A model generated the notes under the pieces. The model did no database searches. It was not told where the DNA came from and was given only the letters and a program-made list of their open reading frames with translations. The position numbers and the translations under genes were made by a program. Shown here one piece after another: positions 61,601-64,000 of a DNA stretch of 64,000 bases (positions are counted from its first letter, which is position 1; each line of letters starts with the position of its first letter). The stretch comes from Enterococcus sp. 9E7_DIV0242 (lineage in GTDB: Bacteria; Bacillota; Bacilli; Lactobacillales; Enterococcaceae), in assembly GCF_002140975.2 (NCBI RefSeq), contig NZ_CP147247.1:1736001-1800000 (forward strand). The letters are read 5' to 3'.

Positions 61601-62683
61601 CAACAATAACTGAATACTGCTCGCTGTTTCAGTATCACTTTCACTGAGCTCTTGATCAATATCCAGTATCATCTTAGTAGGAATCTTTGTTGCTTCAATT
61701 TGATCATTTTTCTTTATCTTGATTAGTCGCTTATCGTGCCACATGGCCTTGTATTCTAGCTTGGATACAAATAGCGACCAAGAAACATCAGAAACCCTTT
61801 TTGTTAATTTACAGTTTCGATGAAACTCCTTTTTGTGTGCCTCTTCAATACAAATCAAATCATATTCCTTGATCAGATCTGTGGTTACTTTGTTCAGAAA
61901 ATCATTGCGCTGATTTAGCAACCGTTCCCTTAATTTCGCTACCTTCATTTTTTGCTTCTGATAATTTTTCTGCTCTAACAGATCCAAACCCTTTTGGCTA
62001 GCCAACTTTTTCTTTCTCGCCAGCTTTTTCTCTTCTCGTCGAATTTTACGTTCAATTTCTTCTGTCAAACAATCATTATCGATTCGCCGTCCATTAGACA
62101 ATACAGCGAGCTCTGAACAACCGAGACTGATTCCCACAGCCTTGTTTGTCTTCTTTTGACAGGCAATTGTCTCTTCGCACAGGATCGATACAAAATATTT
62201 TCCAGTTGAGGACTTTGAAATTGTTGCAGATTTTATCTTTCCCTTCACTTCACGATGCATTTTGACTTTTATCAATGATTTTAATTTCGGAATTTTCAAA
62301 CAATTTAGACCAACAAACTTTATTGTACCATTTTGATTGTTGGTTGTGTATGACATAACCGGATTTTTTCTTGATTTCATTTTTGGAAAGCCAACATCTT
62401 TCCCACTATAAAATCTTTTTAGAGATCGTTCCAAATGAACCTGCGCATTCGCAAGAGCAAGGCTATCGACTTCTTTCAACAACGGATGCTCCCTTTTATA
62501 CTTCGCCGGAGTCGGTAAACTCTGCTTCAGCTGAGGATTCTTTTTGGCTTCTCTGTACAGGTTGATTCGATCCTGCAACAAGAGATTATGGACCAGATAA
62601 ACACTTGAAAAAGTCTTTTCAAAAAATTCGATTTGAGACGAGGTAGGATAGAGTCTGTATTTACAGGCTTTTAACACTTTCAC
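61583..62683 (-). CDS. tldR: TnpB-like nuclease-dead RNA-guided repressor (TldR), oppF-associated
   Basis: A 366-residue TnpB-family protein (KACKYRLYPTSSQIEFFEK start, LERSLKRFYSGKDVGFPKMKSR, EYKAMWHDKRLIKI). RuvC-I reads VGISLG where active TnpB has VGIDLG, so the catalytic Asp is Ser (~186). RuvC-II keeps Glu (ICIEEAH, ~280). The zinc finger (two CxxC) is absent, and RuvC-III DRDxNAA has become ESDTETASS. It therefore cannot cut DNA but should still bind guide RNA and DNA. Start GTG at 62683 with GGTGG 8 bp upstream; the frame to 62773 is unsupported. No tnpA or transposon left end. Sits directly after oppF, as in known oppF-associated TldRs. Confidence 0.88.
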   Translation of the reverse strand: MKVLKACKYRLYPTSSQIEFFEKTFSSVYLVHNLLLQDRINLYREAKKNPQLKQSLPTPAKYKREHPLLKEVDSLALANAQVHLERSLKRFYSGKDVGFPKMKSRKNPVMSYTTNNQNGTIKFVGLNCLKIPKLKSLIKVKMHREVKGKIKSATISKSSTGKYFVSILCEETIACQKKTNKAVGISLGCSELAVLSNGRRIDNDCLTEEIERKIRREEKKLARKKKLASQKGLDLLEQKNYQKQKMKVAKLRERLLNQRNDFLNKVTTDLIKEYDLICIEEAHKKEFHRNCKLTKRVSDVSWSLFVSKLEYKAMWHDKRLIKIKKNDQIEATKIPTKMILDIDQELSESDTETASSIQLLLQGLNQ

Positions 62684-62803
62684 CAATAACACCACCCTGC
62701 GAGAGCGACAATCAGAAGGAGAAACAGCTGACCATTTCAGACAGCCTTGAGCAACCTTCTGATAGACCATCACTCGTAATTCCTTTTTTCAAACATACCA
62801 AGA

Positions 62804-62832
62804 GTAATATAAAAGCTGAACAAGGATGTCCA
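62804..62832 (-). promoter_or_regulatory. Candidate tldR promoter
   Basis: TGGACA, 17 bp, TATTAC on the minus strand, about 115 bp before the chosen start. It lies inside the hairpin between oppF and tldR. Moderate match only. Confidence 0.4.
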
Positions 62833-62871
62833 GCTTTTATAGGATTTTCTACTGAGTGTCGCAACACTCAG
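62809..62871 (-). terminator. Two perfect hairpins between oppF and tldR
   Basis: CTGAGTGT/ACACTCAG (62852-62871, loop of 4) lies 25 bp after the oppF stop. ATAAAAGCTG/CAGCTTTTAT (62809-62840, loop of 12) follows, with U-rich sequence in its 3' arm. Together they probably end or stabilise the opp transcript. Confidence 0.55.
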
Positions 62872-62895
62872 AAATAAATTAAACTAATTTGCCCA

Positions 62896-63855
62896 TCAAT
62901 GAAGTGCTTTTGCCTTTTTATCGGCAATTTTTTGACTGTACATATCGATTTCATCTTCTGCACAATAAACATAGTGTTCCGGTGCTACTTCACGCAGCTG
63001 ACGCTCTTTGCCGTCTTGCGGCTGAGGCTTGTAAACAATCCGTTTACGTGTACGTTCATAGTCTGGATCTGGTAATGGGATAGCTGAAAGCAAGCTCTCA
63101 GTATACGGATGAACACCATAGTTGTAGATATCATCACTTGAACCCATTTCCAACAGTTTCCCACTGTGCATAACACCGATACGGTCACTGATATGTTTTA
63201 CCATGGATAAATCATGGGCGATAAACAAGTAAGTCAATCCAGCTTCTTTTTGAAGATCTTGAAGCAAGTTAACTACCTGTGCCTGAATCGAAACGTCTAA
63301 GGCAGAGATCGGCTCATCACAAATGATGAACTTCGGATCAACTGCTAATGCACGAGCAATACCGATACGCTGACGCTGACCACCTGAAAACTCATGTGGA
63401 TAACGTGATGCGTGGCTTGGATCAAGCCCAACAACTTTCAGTAACTCTTCGACTCTAGCTGTACGTTCTGCATCATTTTTTGCTAATTTATTGATATCAA
63501 TCCCCTCAGCGATGATATCATTTACTTTCATTCTAGGATTCAGTGAAGCATAAGGATCTTGGAAAATCATCTGTACTTCACGACGGAATGCCTGCATTTT
63601 TTCCTTTGAACGGATATTTGCAATATTCTCGCCATCAAAGATGATTTCTCCATCTGTCGGATTGTATAAACGAATAACGCTTCGGCCTGTAGTTGATTTA
63701 CCACTACCGGATTCGCCAACTAATCCAAATGTTTCGCCTTCATAGATATGAAAACTGACATCGTCTACTGCTTTTACTTCATCAGGACGACCAGTATTAA
63801 AATACTGCTTCAAGCCTTTAACATCTAAAAGTAACTTACGTTTTTCTAAATCCAC
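62896..63855 (-). CDS. oppF: Oligopeptide ABC transporter ATP-binding protein OppF
   Basis: A 319-residue ATPase subunit of the peptide importer. Walker A is GLVGESGSGKSTTGRS, Q-loop region MIFQDPYASLNPRM, signature HEFSGGQRQRIGIARALA, Walker B KFIICDEPISALD, switch His in LFIAHDLSMVKHI. The C-terminal OppF extension (HPYTESLLSAIPLPDP) has a Cys near the end. It pairs with OppD encoded just upstream. GTG start with AGGAGG, overlapping the oppD stop. Confidence 0.96.
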   Translation of the reverse strand: MDLEKRKLLLDVKGLKQYFNTGRPDEVKAVDDVSFHIYEGETFGLVGESGSGKSTTGRSVIRLYNPTDGEIIFDGENIANIRSKEKMQAFRREVQMIFQDPYASLNPRMKVNDIIAEGIDINKLAKNDAERTARVEELLKVVGLDPSHASRYPHEFSGGQRQRIGIARALAVDPKFIICDEPISALDVSIQAQVVNLLQDLQKEAGLTYLFIAHDLSMVKHISDRIGVMHSGKLLEMGSSDDIYNYGVHPYTESLLSAIPLPDPDYERTRKRIVYKPQPQDGKERQLREVAPEHYVYCAEDEIDMYSQKIADKKAKALH

Positions 63856-64000
63856 TAGTTCGCTCCTCCTGTCTCTGAAATATTATGACGCTCTCTGTAA
63901 ATAGCCCAACGTCTTTCGATTTCCGCCGGAGGAGTTACTTTCGGCGCTTGCGGAGCTAACAACCAAGTTGCTGCTCTATGCGTAGGTGATACCTCAAAAT
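63855..64000 (-). CDS. oppD: OppD C-terminal end, partial
   Basis: The minus strand from the window edge to the TAG at 63855-63857 reads FEVSPTHRAATWLLAPQAPK and then VTPPAEIERRWAIYRER... It matches the C-terminal tail of an oligopeptide ABC transporter ATPase. It shares a base with the oppF start, so the two are co-translated. Most of the gene lies beyond the window. Confidence 0.85.
   Translation of the reverse strand, partial: FEVSPTHRAATWLLAPQAPKVTPPAEIERRWAIYRERHNISETGGAN

Noticed and set aside
61583..62773. Ordinary active IS200/IS605 insertion sequence
   Set aside because: No tnpA, no left end, and the TnpB active site and zinc finger are lost, so a normal mobile element is unlikely.

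Overview
The window reads as a chromosomal segment of a low-GC Gram-positive bacterium, most likely an Enterococcus. The grounds are strong GGAGG-type ribosome binding sites, lactose and cellobiose PTS genes, a WxL / DUF916 surface locus, a LevR-type sigma-54 regulator, and an L20-leader infC-rpmI-rplT operon beside opp genes. I cannot fix the species.

Region 1 (1 to about 19,600) is most of one arm of a temperate siphophage-type prophage. The lysogeny genes (cI, a lipoprotein, an ImmA-like fragment, integrase) run rightward. Everything from cro onward runs leftward: Sak3-type annealing protein, HNH nucleases, replication initiator with candidate iterons, SSB, small accessory genes, DNA methyltransferase, ArpU late regulator, a phage tRNA-Trp, portal, MuF head protein, terminase. 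The switch region shows three operators and two near-consensus divergent promoters. Unusual points are a MuF head protein with a C-terminal HEIGH metallopeptidase-like domain, a large terminase gene placed after the MuF gene between two terminators, and a tiny rightward 'moron' gene with its own promoter and terminator. Lysis and tail genes lie beyond the left edge.

Region 2 (19.6 to 25.7 kb) holds small host genes: YxeA-like protein, acetyltransferases, a coiled-coil secreted protein, a ZinT-type zinc lipoprotein behind a Zur box, an orphan DUF3958-like protein, and tsaE.

Region 3 (26.2 to 35.1 kb) is a WxL cell-surface operon with a divergent Mga-like regulator and an AI-2E family transporter. 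It lies between tsaE and pta-ung, genes that are often neighbours in lactic acid bacteria, so it looks like an insertion.

Region 4 (37 to 53.2 kb) is sugar metabolism. A LevR-type activator faces a sigma-54 promoter driving a lactose/cellobiose-type PTS and a 6-phospho-beta-glycosidase. Next comes a complete lactose/tagatose-6-phosphate system split into divergent arms: lacFEG leftward, lacRABCD rightward.

Region 5 (53.2 to 64 kb) has a CorC-type protein, LURP-one-like and lipoprotein genes, a BlaI/M56 pair, two genes frameshifted at homopolymers, a YjbR-like gene without a normal start codon, and infC-rpmI-rplT.

The most striking locus is at the right end: a TnpB-family protein immediately downstream of oppF, without tnpA. 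It has lost the RuvC-I aspartate, the zinc finger and the RuvC-III aspartate, yet still carries a well-formed guide-RNA scaffold and guide just 3' of the gene. This is the signature of a TldR (TnpB-like nuclease-dead repressor), an RNA-guided transcription factor. The predicted guide starts TAATTATTAATAAAGG. Its target is not seen in the window and may lie in an opp promoter outside it.
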